Below, one piece after another: positions 35,319 through 44,553 of a stretch of 60,152 nucleotides of DNA. The DNA comes from Methanolacinia paynteri (GTDB taxonomy: Archaea; Halobacteriota; Methanomicrobia; Methanomicrobiales; Methanomicrobiaceae), in the NCBI RefSeq assembly GCF_000784355.1, contig NZ_KN360943.1:33366-93517 (forward strand), given 5' to 3'. The number at the start of each line of letters is the position of its first letter. Position 1 is the first letter of the stretch. The notes under the pieces were generated by a model. It was not told the DNA's origin, did not search any database, and was given only the letters and a program-made list of their open reading frames with translations. The position numbers and the translations under genes are program-made.

Positions 35319-36080
35319 TTACTCCTCCTGGGGCATGAAACCATATTTGGTCCTGAGCGAATGAATACGCTGAATATACTTCACATATTCCTTGTCGTCA
35401 CGAAGTGCGGTTCCCACAAGTGAGTGGAATATCGTACTCTTCTCCTTCAGCCATTCCTCGTCCATCGGTTTTCCGACATAGACAGGACGGTCGAGCGGGA
35501 TACCGATCTGGTCCTTTACATAACAGACATTCCCGTCTTCGGCCAGAATACATCTCTGAAGGGCATCGAACATCAGGCCGTCTTCGGCAAGGCGGAGGGA
35601 ATGGCCGTGAACCGTTGCTCCCCTGCATGAGACAGTCGCCGGATCGAACACCTCGGTCTCGATAAGGATCTTCGAATACTGTTCCAGATCCCTTTCGCGG
35701 CATTCCACGATCTGTCTGCCGGATAAGGTTCCGGGATCGATTGCACGGAAACGGTACATCTCCATGTATGTCCGCTGGTAGGGCTGGCACGGTGCATTGA
35801 ACATGGAGTCGGCGAACTGGATATAACGAACGCGGTCTCCCGCCTTTGCACCGTCAGTCGGTTTCACGAGTTTTCTCATCGGGTCGTCGGGTTCCTGCTG
35901 CTCGGCAAGAGGAGGGTGTGCCGACGGATATGCCTGTCCCGGTGCACGGTGTCCGAGAATAAGAATTATATCTTCATCCGTAACCGAGCGGATCTTGGAT
36001 AGTTCATATTCCGGGTTCATCTGGTTGCGCCTGTTCTGAGCGACAACGGAAGTTCCCGGACCATATTGCGGTTTGTACAT
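35319..36080 (-). CDS. mcrG: Methyl-coenzyme M reductase gamma subunit
   Basis: 253 residues with the typical McrG start MYKPQYGPGTSVVAQNRR, the segment DDIILILGHR equivalent, GHRAPGQAYPSAHPPLAE, and CRGATVHGHSLRLAEDGLMFDALQR. It forms part of the alpha2-beta2-gamma2 enzyme and helps bind F430 and coenzymes. It follows mcrB after about 66 bases, with none of the mcrD or mcrC coding that normally lies between, and precedes mcrA by three bases. Confidence 0.98.
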   Translation of the reverse strand: MYKPQYGPGTSVVAQNRRNQMNPEYELSKIRSVTDEDIILILGHRAPGQAYPSAHPPLAEQQEPDDPMRKLVKPTDGAKAGDRVRYIQFADSMFNAPCQPYQRTYMEMYRFRAIDPGTLSGRQIVECRERDLEQYSKILIETEVFDPATVSCRGATVHGHSLRLAEDGLMFDALQRCILAEDGNVCYVKDQIGIPLDRPVYVGKPMDEEWLKEKSTIFHSLVGTALRDDKEYVKYIQRIHSLRTKYGFMPQEE

Positions 36081-36146
36081 ATTATCACATCGTCCAAATA
36101 ACTCAGATTTTTGTAAATCCTTAAATTACTGCCCGTTTTGGCAGAA

Positions 36147-37469
36147 TCAGGATAATGCGCTCACTCCTTTGGCAATCTGGTGAATAGGCTTGTTGAAAAC
36201 GTCTATCTTGCCGTATGTTTCACCCATGACTTTCGAGGTGCTCTCCGGAGAGAACATCTGGGTACCTGCATCAAGAGCACACGCGGCGACCACACACGGG
36301 ATTGCAACACCATTTGCGTGTCTTGTCACAACGTGGTTTCCGTTGAAAATACCCGGACCTCCGCCACCATAGATCGAATGGCTGAAGAACGAGAATCCGA
36401 CCGAAGTTCCCATCATTCGCCCGAAGTCGCACGAGGGGAGACCCGTCTCATGCTCGATCAGGTCGTTGAAGTAGAGTAGAGTTGCTGAAGCTGCCTGGGC
36501 AAATCTTCCTGCACCACAGTTAACAATTGTCGCGGCGAGCTGGCCGGCTGCAACATATGCATTCCACATCATCGGGTCCTTCGTGTCGTAGAACTGGAAG
36601 AAGCCGTCCTTACTGCCCGGAGAGATTACCCTGTCTTCGAGAGCACGCTCTACAAGGGACTGAACGACGGTTCCGACTGTACCGCTCTCTCCGTTCGCCT
36701 TAACAATATCATAGACCATGTTATTCGCATTGAGACCCTGGTAGCCGTAGGCCAGGAGCAGATTCCGTTCGAAGGGTCCGATTGCCATTCCCATTTCATA
36801 ATGGCCGGCCATCTCGAGAGTCGAAGCGAGGGCAACACCCTGGAGAGAGTTCCTGTTGGTCATCATAACGTAGTGGTTTACAGGAATGTTTCTCAGTGCA
36901 AATCCGATTCCCTCGTTGTTCTGCGGGATGGAAAGAATAGATGAAACGAGCGCACCCTCCATATCCATCGTCTGCGGGTATGCTCCCCAGCACGCCGCCT
37001 TAACAACAGAAGCGTCAAAAGCGCCGATATCGAATTGGTCGACGATTGCATATGTTGTCGCGGATGCAACGGACGTGATTGCTGCATCATAGGTTGCGGC
37101 ATTTATAAGGCGTTTCGACGGAACCTGAACAAGGAGAAGATTTCCGTTGTTGAACTCAAGGATTTCAGTGTCATCGTTGTCTTCGACCTGGATCATGTTC
37201 CTGATCTTTTCTACGATTGCATCCTTGTTTTCCATTATCGGAAGATCAAGTTCCCTTCCCCTGATCCTGCTTTTGTGTTTCCCGAGCCTTCCGGTTTTGA
37301 GAGCAGTTTCGATACCCCCAAGATTGACATTAATCGTTCTTTTCGTCAAATCGATAATTTTCCCGGCCGCAGGATTAATCATCGGACTGATCTGTCCGAG
37401 ATTAACATCGCTTTTGAGAAGTTTACCATCATCGGAATATAGATCGATTGTATCTGAATATGCTACCAT
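36147..37469 (-). CDS. mcrB: Methyl-coenzyme M reductase beta subunit
   Basis: 440 residues starting MVAYSDTIDLYSDDGKLL, typical of McrB, with the later motifs NIPVNHYVMMTNRNSLQG, MAIGPFERNLLLAYGYQGLNA and HSIYGGGGPGIFNGNHVVTRH near the coenzyme B channel. First gene of the operon. A TATA-like TTTATAAAC on the minus strand at about 37586-37595 gives a leader of about 90 bases. Overlapping palindromes adjoin this box. Confidence 0.98.
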   Translation of the reverse strand: MVAYSDTIDLYSDDGKLLKSDVNLGQISPMINPAAGKIIDLTKRTINVNLGGIETALKTGRLGKHKSRIRGRELDLPIMENKDAIVEKIRNMIQVEDNDDTEILEFNNGNLLLVQVPSKRLINAATYDAAITSVASATTYAIVDQFDIGAFDASVVKAACWGAYPQTMDMEGALVSSILSIPQNNEGIGFALRNIPVNHYVMMTNRNSLQGVALASTLEMAGHYEMGMAIGPFERNLLLAYGYQGLNANNMVYDIVKANGESGTVGTVVQSLVERALEDRVISPGSKDGFFQFYDTKDPMMWNAYVAAGQLAATIVNCGAGRFAQAASATLLYFNDLIEHETGLPSCDFGRMMGTSVGFSFFSHSIYGGGGPGIFNGNHVVTRHANGVAIPCVVAACALDAGTQMFSPESTSKVMGETYGKIDVFNKPIHQIAKGVSALS

Positions 37470-37585
37470 ATCAGTTCATCCTTAAATCTTTATTCAGATC
37501 TTTAACTTCACAGACTTCCATAATTGAAAATTTACTAAAGCATGTGAAAATCCCTAAATGGAACTATAGATCTTTTTTGGATTTT

Positions 37586-37617
37586 GTTTATAAAAGTTAG
37601 TTATTTTAATAACTTTT
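37586..37617 (-). promoter_or_regulatory. mcr promoter: TATA box with adjoining overlapping palindromes
   Basis: On the minus strand a TTTATAAAC box occupies about 37586-37595. Immediately upstream and overlapping, AAAAGTTA (37592-37599) pairs with TAACTTTT (37610-37617), and inside it GTTATT/AATAAC forms a second dyad (37600-37613). These are good candidates for a regulator site controlling the mcrBGA operon. Confidence 0.5.
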
Positions 37618-37762
37618 TTATTACTAATTAAAAAAATATTACTTAAAACTTGGCATTTAATAATTATTATGCATATAAATTTTATGATCTATTGCTAACA
37701 ATTGCGCGCATAAATATTACCACATCTTGTTAAAATTTTCTGAACGAAAATTATTCAAACCC

Positions 37763-38302
37763 TTACAGACCCGCAATGCAATAATCGCACTGTTTTATTG
37801 CAGAATGTATGGTAAAAAATTTACATGAGCTACTATAGTCCACACCTACAAGATCAAACACCATCCTGAGGGCCTTGGGAATCGCTCTTCGGACTTCATG
37901 GGAGAGACCGATCTCCATCTTTAGCTTAACAGCATTTTTTGGCTGACACCCGATTACAATCACCTCAATATAATCCTTAATCGAGTGAAGCGATTCAGAA
38001 ATCCCGCCGGGTTCGGCATCATGAATTCTGTTCCGGGGGATGTCGGTAAATTTTATAAGTTTTGTTTCACCAGGCGCAGATCCGAAATCAACAATATCAA
38101 TGATTATGAGTTTTTTTGTCTTCCGTGGATCGAGCATACTGAAGACATAATCGGGACCGGCAGTGCCGGCATCCACCGCCTTTACATTGCCGGGAAGGAA
38201 CACTTTTTTAAGTTCTTCAATTACGGCAGGTCCGAAACCATCGTCCGCAAACAAAGGATTTCCACATCCTGCAACAACTATTTCAGGATAAAGCATATGC
38301 AT
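37763..38302 (-). CDS. frhD: Coenzyme F420-reducing hydrogenase maturation protease (FrhD/HycI type)
   Basis: 179 residues of the hydrogenase maturation endopeptidase fold: VVAGCGNPLFADDGFGPAVIEEL with the nickel-sensing Asp/Glu region, then KAVDAGTAGPDYVFSML and IIIDIVDFGSAPGE. Such proteases trim the C-terminus of the large subunit of nickel-iron hydrogenases after nickel is inserted. Its substrate (probably Frh) is not encoded here. A TATA-like stretch at about 38322-38334 supports the ATG 38302 start without leader. It lies between mcrBGA and the hcg genes. Confidence 0.88.
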   Translation of the reverse strand: MHMLYPEIVVAGCGNPLFADDGFGPAVIEELKKVFLPGNVKAVDAGTAGPDYVFSMLDPRKTKKLIIIDIVDFGSAPGETKLIKFTDIPRNRIHDAEPGGISESLHSIKDYIEVIVIGCQPKNAVKLKMEIGLSHEVRRAIPKALRMVFDLVGVDYSSSCKFFTIHSAIKQCDYCIAGL

Positions 38303-38583
38303 CAGGCCTGATCTTTTGAATAATAATTAATATTCATAATTAGTATTAAAATTTTTTATTATCTTAATAATAAATAATACAATAATTCAAACTATTGTTA
38401 ATAACCTATGAAAGATCTGCCAAAAATCAGCCAGGTACTTTTAACTTTTAGATCTCACCTGCCAAAGAAAGATCAGCATAAACAATCTTTACAAAACACC
38501 AGTTCAAAAGACAGTAATAAAAAAATAAATTTTAATATGAATAATTAATAAGATATTTGTATTAATTATTATGAGCCCTGACA
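38303..38583. promoter_or_regulatory. Divergent promoter region frhD/hcgA with inverted repeats
   Basis: This very AT-rich interval holds ACAATA/TATTGT (about 38379-38396) and a perfect 10-bp inverted repeat AATAATTAAT (38540-38549) with ATTAATTATT (38561-38570), spaced by 11 bases and ending 13 bases before the hcgA ATG. The second dyad lies where a regulator could block the start of the hcg operon. Confidence 0.45.
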
Positions 38584-39639
38584 ATGATTGCAAATATTTT
38601 ATCAAAGATTGAAAACGGAAAAGAACCGGCAAAAAAAGAGCTGATACAGTTGTTTAATCCGGCAAATGATGAAGAATTTGCCAGACTCATTGAAACCGCC
38701 TTCAATATCAGCAGGGATAATAAAAAATTCATAAAACTTACATCTACGATACATATAACAAATCTTTGTTATATCACTCCAAAATGCAAATACTGTGGTT
38801 TTGCAGCAGGAACATCCACAGCCGGATACTACAGACCGTTCTCCAAAACCAATGAGGAGATCCTGAAATCCGCAAAAATAATCGAGGAGGCAGGAATACC
38901 GAGAGTAAGCTGCTCTGGAGCCCACGGATATCACGGAGAACAGGCAGTCAGGGCCGCTGAAATTGTAAAACAGGAAACTTCACTTGAACTTCTCGTCAAC
39001 GTCGGCTTTGATTTCGACTCAAATATATTAAGAAGACTTGAGGATCTGGGAACAGACACCGTCTGCTGCAATATTGAAACAATAAACGAAGCAATATTCA
39101 ACGATCTAAAACCCGGAGAAGTACTGGATAACCGGATCAAGGCATGCCGGATGATATCGGAATCCGGGATTGAACTCTCTTCAGGACTCCTCATCGGACT
39201 GGGGGAATCGCATGAAGACCGAATTAATCACCTGAATTTTTTACGCACGATTAAAGGGCTCGGTGAAATTCCGATTATGGGCTTTAACCCGTATAAAGGA
39301 ACACCGATGGAGAATCACCCCCCATGCCCGCTCAGGGAACAGATGATAACCATAGCGGTAACAAGAATTTTATTCCCTGATATTCGCATTACCGTCCCCA
39401 CGCCGACCATAGGGCCGGAAAATGTGAAGTATTCCCTGATGGCCGGCGCAGACAATCTTGCAACTGTAATTCCGGAGAACTACCCCGTCGAAATAAAAGG
39501 TGTTGGATCTCCAATCTGCGGGACATTGAAAGATGTTATTGCAGTTATCAGGGAGATGGGCCTCAAACCGCAGCCGGGGCCAAAAAAATACCACATGACT
39601 AAAACAATCCCGGTCGGCCATGTAGTCCGGCACGACTGA
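38584..39639 (+). CDS. hcgA: HcgA (HmdB) radical SAM enzyme of FeGP-cofactor synthesis
   Basis: 351 residues related to biotin synthase-type radical SAM enzymes but with the cluster motif CYITPKCKYC, i.e. Cys62-x5-Cys68-x2-Cys71, the unusual CX5CX2C spacing known for HcgA. Later segments VSCSGAHGYHGEQAVRAAE and SGLLIGLGESHEDRINHL fit the TIM barrel of this group. It acts early in making the guanylylpyridinol part of the iron cofactor of Hmd. First gene of hcgA-F. Confidence 0.93.
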   Translation: MIANILSKIENGKEPAKKELIQLFNPANDEEFARLIETAFNISRDNKKFIKLTSTIHITNLCYITPKCKYCGFAAGTSTAGYYRPFSKTNEEILKSAKIIEEAGIPRVSCSGAHGYHGEQAVRAAEIVKQETSLELLVNVGFDFDSNILRRLEDLGTDTVCCNIETINEAIFNDLKPGEVLDNRIKACRMISESGIELSSGLLIGLGESHEDRINHLNFLRTIKGLGEIPIMGFNPYKGTPMENHPPCPLREQMITIAVTRILFPDIRITVPTPTIGPENVKYSLMAGADNLATVIPENYPVEIKGVGSPICGTLKDVIAVIREMGLKPQPGPKKYHMTKTIPVGHVVRHD

Positions 39640-39659
39640 TCGATAAGAGAGGTGATCAG

Positions 39660-40145
39660 ATGGATTTGGAACATTTCATATCAAAAGCCTGTATTGAATC
39701 CTCAAGTGGTGTGCGCAGGGGAGACAAAATAGAGGAAACAAAGGCGATCAGGGAATATATTCTCAATTCAAAAACGATTGTGATTCCTAATTGCAATGAC
39801 GAAAAAGTTGCAGCCGTAAACGAGGTTCTGGAGGAACTGGATCTCCCAAAAGCCGGTCACCTCAATATTCACACGGACAGCTGTGACGTCAGCCGGATGC
39901 CGGCAGTAACAAAAGCGTTAATGGCGCTGGATATGACAAACGCGGACCTCATAATTGCAAGGGGAAGACTGGGAGTTCCGGGATCCGGCTCCATGCTTGT
40001 AATTGTGGACTGCAAAGGAAGACTGCTTTCCGCTTCTATCTCCCCGTCGCATCATATTCACGGGAAAACGGTCTATCAGGCGGTGAAAGACGAGATGACG
40101 GATGCCCTTTCAAGAATAGGCTTCGACATAAGCGGTAGGGGGTAG
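39660..40145 (+). CDS. hcgB: HcgB guanylyltransferase of FeGP-cofactor synthesis
   Basis: 161 residues of the DUF3236 family, with CNDEKVAAVNEVLEELDLP and ADLIIARGRLGVPGSGSMLV followed by ISPSHHIHGKTV. HcgB joins GMP from GTP to the pyridinol hydroxyl, giving guanylylpyridinol. A strong GAGGTGATCAG ribosome-binding site precedes ATG 39660, 21 bases after hcgA. Co-transcribed with hcgA and hcgC. Confidence 0.93.
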   Translation: MDLEHFISKACIESSSGVRRGDKIEETKAIREYILNSKTIVIPNCNDEKVAAVNEVLEELDLPKAGHLNIHTDSCDVSRMPAVTKALMALDMTNADLIIARGRLGVPGSGSMLVIVDCKGRLLSASISPSHHIHGKTVYQAVKDEMTDALSRIGFDISGRG

Positions 40146-40152
40146 CAAATTC

Positions 40153-40947
40153 ATGACGAAAAATCATTCTGAATACGGTATTACCAGGACAGTAAGGACT
40201 TTTTTTTCAAATTATACAATCTGTAACATTGTCGATGGAATCACGGACAAAAAATCAGATGCCCTGCTCCGGTGGATGAACGAAAATGGGATCTGCCCGG
40301 AGAACGTCCTTGTAATAGGTGCATACCTTACAGGAGCCGGTCTTTCAAAAGCTCTCTCAAAAAAATCAGAAGTAACTGTTCTCGATATAAATCCCGAAAT
40401 TCAAAATCTGCTTGATCCCGGTGTAACTTTCAGTTGCAGTATTGATGAGGCCGTATGCAGGAATTACGACATGATAATAGACACTTCAGGATTCGGCGGG
40501 ATAGATCCCGACGACCTGTTGAAACTGAACAGACCTGACGTATTAATTGTTGAAAATCCCTGTTCTGAAGGCAGCGATAATTTCCTGAACAGGTTTAACA
40601 GGAGTGTTCAGCTTTTAAGAAGTTCAAAAGCTGAAAATAAAGGGATTTTATGGACATCTGGACTCAATTCCAAAACATCGGGAACCATGACACTCACAAT
40701 AGATACTCTTCGCAGATCGATGAATGACGCCAATAAAATCAACGGAGTATTATACAGCACTACGAATATGGAATTCTTCGAGAGAATACTTTTCAAGGAA
40801 AAAAATCCGGATAAATTCCTGAAAACCCTGGATAAAAAAGCACTGGCAGTATCTTCTCTCGCTGAGACCGACTGCGACGAGATCATTGACAACAATCTCA
40901 AAAAAATTAATTCAACTATTCTGGATTTTAGAGGTGATTACAATTAA
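40153..40947 (+). CDS. hcgC: HcgC pyridinol C-methyltransferase of FeGP-cofactor synthesis
   Basis: 264 residues of the DUF1188 family. It has a Rossmann-like SAM-binding segment NVLVIGAYLTGAGLSKALS with the strand-2 acidic end VTVLDINPEI, and later ENKGILWTSGLNSKTSGTMTL. HcgC is the SAM-dependent methyltransferase that adds a methyl group to the pyridinol ring. GGGGG upstream of ATG 40153 is the ribosome-binding site. Its last codons overlap the start region of hcgD. Confidence 0.9.
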   Translation: MTKNHSEYGITRTVRTFFSNYTICNIVDGITDKKSDALLRWMNENGICPENVLVIGAYLTGAGLSKALSKKSEVTVLDINPEIQNLLDPGVTFSCSIDEAVCRNYDMIIDTSGFGGIDPDDLLKLNRPDVLIVENPCSEGSDNFLNRFNRSVQLLRSSKAENKGILWTSGLNSKTSGTMTLTIDTLRRSMNDANKINGVLYSTTNMEFFERILFKEKNPDKFLKTLDKKALAVSSLAETDCDEIIDNNLKKINSTILDFRGDYN

Positions 40948-41698
40948 AGCAAAATTACTTTTCTGGAAGATAGAAAGAAAGGTTCCATTGTCACTGGCGT
41001 TCCCCTATGATACCGTCGGGTATCTCGGTACAGAATCTGCAGAAAATCTTGATGTCAACAAAATCCTTATGATGATGGATTATATTCCGGTTCAAAAGGG
41101 GATTGAAATAGATTATGATGCCTATGATCTTCTTGTTCTTCATCATCCGCCCGTAACAAAGCCCAAAATTCCTTCATACGTAATCCACTCAAACTGGGAC
41201 ATCGTTTCCGGCGGTGCATGCGATGCACTTGCCGACTGCCTGAATATTACCGTTCATGACGTTTTTGATAAGAAAGCCAGGCTCGGAAGGATAGGAACAT
41301 TAGAACGAGGGCCTGTTCCGCTGCCTGAATTCTGCAAAACCGTTAAGGAAAAACTTTCACTAAATACACTCAGGGTCGTAAATTTCGATGAAAATACAGA
41401 GATTAACAAAATCTGTTTAATACCGGGTTTTGGTCTTAATCCAAAATACATAGAGATGGCACATGAAGAAGGTGCAGATCTTTATCTGTCGGGTGATCTT
41501 ACACATCCCGGGGCCATACTTGCAAAAAATTCAGGACTCGTGCTTATAGATGCAACCCATCACGCTACTGAAGTCCCGGGATTATACAAGCTGCGGGAAC
41601 TGATCTCCGAGCTTGGGATTGAAACTGAGATCATAGATACAAAAGTTCCGTGGGAGTATTATACCGGAAATAGAGAGAATATTCAAAATTTGTTATAA
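40934..41698 (+). CDS. hcgD: HcgD, NIF3-like iron-binding protein of FeGP-cofactor synthesis
   Basis: 254 residues if started at GTG 40934, overlapping the hcgC stop. NIF3 family motifs: DAYDLLVLHHPPV (metal-ligand His pair), HSNWDIVSGGACDALAD, EEGADLYLSGDLTHP and DATHHATEVPG. HcgD is thought to supply iron. The start is uncertain: GAGGTGA at 40931 is a perfect ribosome-binding site that would place translation at ATT 40943 (IKAKLL..., resembling the MKAK start of relatives), while GTG 40934 lies inside that site. Confidence 0.9.
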   Translation: MITIKAKLLFWKIERKVPLSLAFPYDTVGYLGTESAENLDVNKILMMMDYIPVQKGIEIDYDAYDLLVLHHPPVTKPKIPSYVIHSNWDIVSGGACDALADCLNITVHDVFDKKARLGRIGTLERGPVPLPEFCKTVKEKLSLNTLRVVNFDENTEINKICLIPGFGLNPKYIEMAHEEGADLYLSGDLTHPGAILAKNSGLVLIDATHHATEVPGLYKLRELISELGIETEIIDTKVPWEYYTGNRENIQNLL

Positions 41699-41717
41699 GA
41701 TACCGGGTGATGAGAGA

Positions 41718-42374
41718 ATGTCACTGGAAAAAGAAGAGAACACTGAAGATATGGAGAAAAAAAAAGTCCCGCGGGGAGAAGTTACTCTGATCGGTCTCGG
41801 GAGGCTTGGCTTCAGAACCGGACTTAACCTCATCGAAGTTCACCGGGGCGGACCTGAAAGAATAACTGCAATCGACGGTCAGAAGATCTCCGACGACGAT
41901 CTTGTATTCAAAATCCTGGGAGCAAAACCCGGTGAATACAAGGTTGATTTCTTTGAAAAACTTGCAGGGCCGGACAACTCAAAAAAAGTTAAAGGTATAA
42001 GCCGGAATATTTCAGGAGATAATCTTGACCTGATACGCGGGGACGTAGTATGCATTGAGATTGCCGGAGGGAATACCCTGCCTTTAACGGCCGGAATAAT
42101 AAAAAAAGCTCATGAAAAAGGGATATCTACAATCAGCACGATGGGCGTTTTCGGGCTGGGACACGAGGAGATAAAGGCAACCGATATCAGTGTAGGAGAT
42201 CCCGGCAATCCCGTTGTAAGCGGTCTTAGAGAATACGGGATCGATGAAAATCATCTCCTTGTCGGAACGGGAAAGCTGATCAGGGACTGGGAACCTGTAA
42301 CACCGGCAATTCTCGAGAAAACAGCTGTCGTTATGACTTCGGAGATATTGAAAACCCTGAAGGATAAAAGATGA
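41718..42374 (+). CDS. hcgE: HcgE, E1/ThiF-like adenylyltransferase of FeGP-cofactor synthesis
   Basis: 218 residues with the nucleotide-binding start EVTLIGLGRLGFRTGLNLIE and RITAIDGQKISDDDL of ubiquitin-activating E1/ThiF-like enzymes. HcgE adenylylates the carboxyl group of guanylylpyridinol with ATP so that HcgF can take it. GGGTGATGAGAGA precedes the ATG. The first 18 residues are charged and probably unstructured. Its stop overlaps the hcgF ATG (ATGA). Confidence 0.92.
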   Translation: MSLEKEENTEDMEKKKVPRGEVTLIGLGRLGFRTGLNLIEVHRGGPERITAIDGQKISDDDLVFKILGAKPGEYKVDFFEKLAGPDNSKKVKGISRNISGDNLDLIRGDVVCIEIAGGNTLPLTAGIIKKAHEKGISTISTMGVFGLGHEEIKATDISVGDPGNPVVSGLREYGIDENHLLVGTGKLIRDWEPVTPAILEKTAVVMTSEILKTLKDKR

Positions 42375-42865
42375 TCAGGATAGCCACCGCCGAATGTTTC
42401 ACTCATGGCAGAATCGGTCTGGAGATCCACGCCATCTCACGCGGATATTATATGAACATCAGCCATACGCTGAACTTTGAACCGTCACGGCTTTCATTAA
42501 TTGCATCCCTCTTTATACCGACTCTTTCAGGAGTGAGAAGCATACTCGGATTCGAACCGCTTGAACCTGACGATCTGCTGGACGGGATCAAGGTATACAA
42601 TGATGAAAAGGATAAAATTATGGCCGTAAAAATGGCGGAAGCCGTCAGATCAATAACAGGAGCTGATATCGGAATCGGCAGTACTGCAGGGATCGGAAAA
42701 GGAGCTGTTGCCGTTGCAGATGAAAGAACCGTACTTACCGGCTTCTCCGAGGTTTATGCAGATCTCAGAACATCCGATGCCGACATAATTATGAAGAGAC
42801 AGGAATCCGGTATAGAAGAAGCCTTTGTACTCCTTGAAAAAATTTTAATTGAAAACTATTCCTAA
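42371..42865 (+). CDS. hcgF: HcgF, thioester-forming protein of FeGP-cofactor synthesis
   Basis: 164 residues beginning MIRIATAECFTHGRIG. The Cys9 that takes the activated guanylylpyridinol carboxyl as a thioester in characterised HcgF is present. Later ITGADIGIGSTAGIGKGAVAV is typical. It is the last gene of the compact hcgA-F operon and starts by overlap with hcgE. An AT-rich gap of 170 bases with its own TATA box separates it from hcgG. Confidence 0.92.
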   Translation: MIRIATAECFTHGRIGLEIHAISRGYYMNISHTLNFEPSRLSLIASLFIPTLSGVRSILGFEPLEPDDLLDGIKVYNDEKDKIMAVKMAEAVRSITGADIGIGSTAGIGKGAVAVADERTVLTGFSEVYADLRTSDADIIMKRQESGIEEAFVLLEKILIENYS

Positions 42866-43035
42866 AATCATCCTTTAAATTAACCTGCATAATTGCAGAG
42901 TATTTTAACTGAAATCTGCTATATCCGGTCATAAGTATGTACAATTATTTTTTAATACAATTTTGATAAAACATATGAATAAGTAAATTAAATTTTATAT
43001 ATTATCTTACTTTAGAGAAATAATCAGGTGTAAAA

Positions 43036-44553
43036 ATGTATGATTTAGTTAAAAAGGCCGTTCTCGATCCCTACGCAGCGTGGGAATTATCAAAACTGGA
43101 GAAGGATCCTGCTGAAATTGTCGAAGCCGTCTCACGGCTCGACCGCGATGAGGCTATGAAACTGGGAATGAACTTCAAAAGATTCCCGCTCGGGTGCGAT
43201 CTCACCGAAATACTGGTCGGAACATGTGCTTCCGATCTCGATAAAATAGATATTCTGGGCAACAGCATCCTCTCCGATTCAATAGGTGCATCTATTCACG
43301 TTTGCGCATATGCCTTTGCGGATATCGCCGAGGCAAACGGAATGAGAGGGATCGATCTGTTCAGGGAAGTAAGGGAAAACACCGAGGTTCCTCTCGACCT
43401 CGATCATTTCGGAAAATTCGGCCCGATGAGATTCCCGAAGGACATAACCGGATGCTGGGGTCAGTGTTACAACGAAGGGCCACCTTTCGACGGATGTCCC
43501 AGGGACAGGATACATTCCAGGCTCATAGATAAGGAGGAAGATGCACTGGGCGAAAGGGACGAATGGATTAAACTCTCATCGTCAGTTGCAATAAACCTCA
43601 CATGCATACAGGGCGCCGAAGGGCACGCTGCGCCTCTGGACGAAGCCATTGAAGTTGCGCAGCTCGGAAAAAAATATGGCAAGGGAATAGAGGCGATCAT
43701 GTTTGTCGGCGACGGGTATGAAGATCTCATCAAAGGTTTTACAACTGCAATAGATATGGGGGTTGACGTGTTTGTAATCGAAGGCGGACCTTTCAACCTG
43801 GCTGAAAACCGGCTTGATGCATTTGCTCGTGCCATTGCCATGGCAAGAATTCTTGTACCGGGGAAAATTGTAGTAACCAACGGAGCCTATGAAGACGAAT
43901 GCCGTGTAGGTCTCCGTGCAGGATTAAATGGAATAATTACAGGATTCCCAAAAAATCATCACGGTTATATGTGCGGCTATTCGCCCGGTACGGCAAGAAG
44001 GGGAAAATTCGGTCTCCCCAGGATAATGCGAATAATAAAGGAAGAAGTTAAGGAGGACCTTACAAAGGCGCCAATCCGGAAAGACGAACTCGAATCGCTT
44101 GCGCGTGCTGTAAAAGTTGTTGATCCAGCCAATGTATATCCACGAAAAATAGGTTATGCACCCGTAGGAGACGCACACTGGGTGTGCCTGCCGGCGACTC
44201 CGATCTACGAAAGAGTAACTGTTAAAAGAACAGTGCATGACATAAGAAAAATGGCCGAAGAAGGAAAGATCGGGGATAGCATTGCACTTCTCGGCGGCAG
44301 ATTTGCATCATGGGTCATTGCAAAGGAGCTTGACAGTTATGTTGACCAGATCACAATCAGCGATATCGATACATGGGTTGAAAAAATTTCTGTGGAAAAT
44401 CTTCAGTCCGAATTGAAGGCAAATATATACACGGGAAATTCAGATGACAATGCCACATATAAAAACTCCGAAACATCAATTATTTGCACAACAATCCCCT
44501 CCATCTCAAATAAAATTTCAAAAAATCTGAGTGATGCCATAACTCTCATTTAA
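43036..44553 (+). CDS. hcgG: HcgG (HmdC), iron-ligand synthesis protein of FeGP-cofactor assembly
   Basis: 505 residues. The N-terminal two thirds contain the HmdC signatures HFGKFGPMRFPKDITGCWGQ, EAIMFVGDGYEDLIKGF, GFPKNHHGYMCGYSPGTARR; the C-terminal part resembles a fibrillarin-like nucleotide-binding domain (IALLGGRFASWVIAKEL). HcgG takes part in late cofactor assembly, including the carbonyl/acyl iron ligands in current models. CAGGTG precedes the ATG and TTTATATATTATC at about 42992 is the TATA box. Single-gene unit between hcgF and hmd. Confidence 0.92.
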   Translation: MYDLVKKAVLDPYAAWELSKLEKDPAEIVEAVSRLDRDEAMKLGMNFKRFPLGCDLTEILVGTCASDLDKIDILGNSILSDSIGASIHVCAYAFADIAEANGMRGIDLFREVRENTEVPLDLDHFGKFGPMRFPKDITGCWGQCYNEGPPFDGCPRDRIHSRLIDKEEDALGERDEWIKLSSSVAINLTCIQGAEGHAAPLDEAIEVAQLGKKYGKGIEAIMFVGDGYEDLIKGFTTAIDMGVDVFVIEGGPFNLAENRLDAFARAIAMARILVPGKIVVTNGAYEDECRVGLRAGLNGIITGFPKNHHGYMCGYSPGTARRGKFGLPRIMRIIKEEVKEDLTKAPIRKDELESLARAVKVVDPANVYPRKIGYAPVGDAHWVCLPATPIYERVTVKRTVHDIRKMAEEGKIGDSIALLGGRFASWVIAKELDSYVDQITISDIDTWVEKISVENLQSELKANIYTGNSDDNATYKNSETSIICTTIPSISNKISKNLSDAITLI

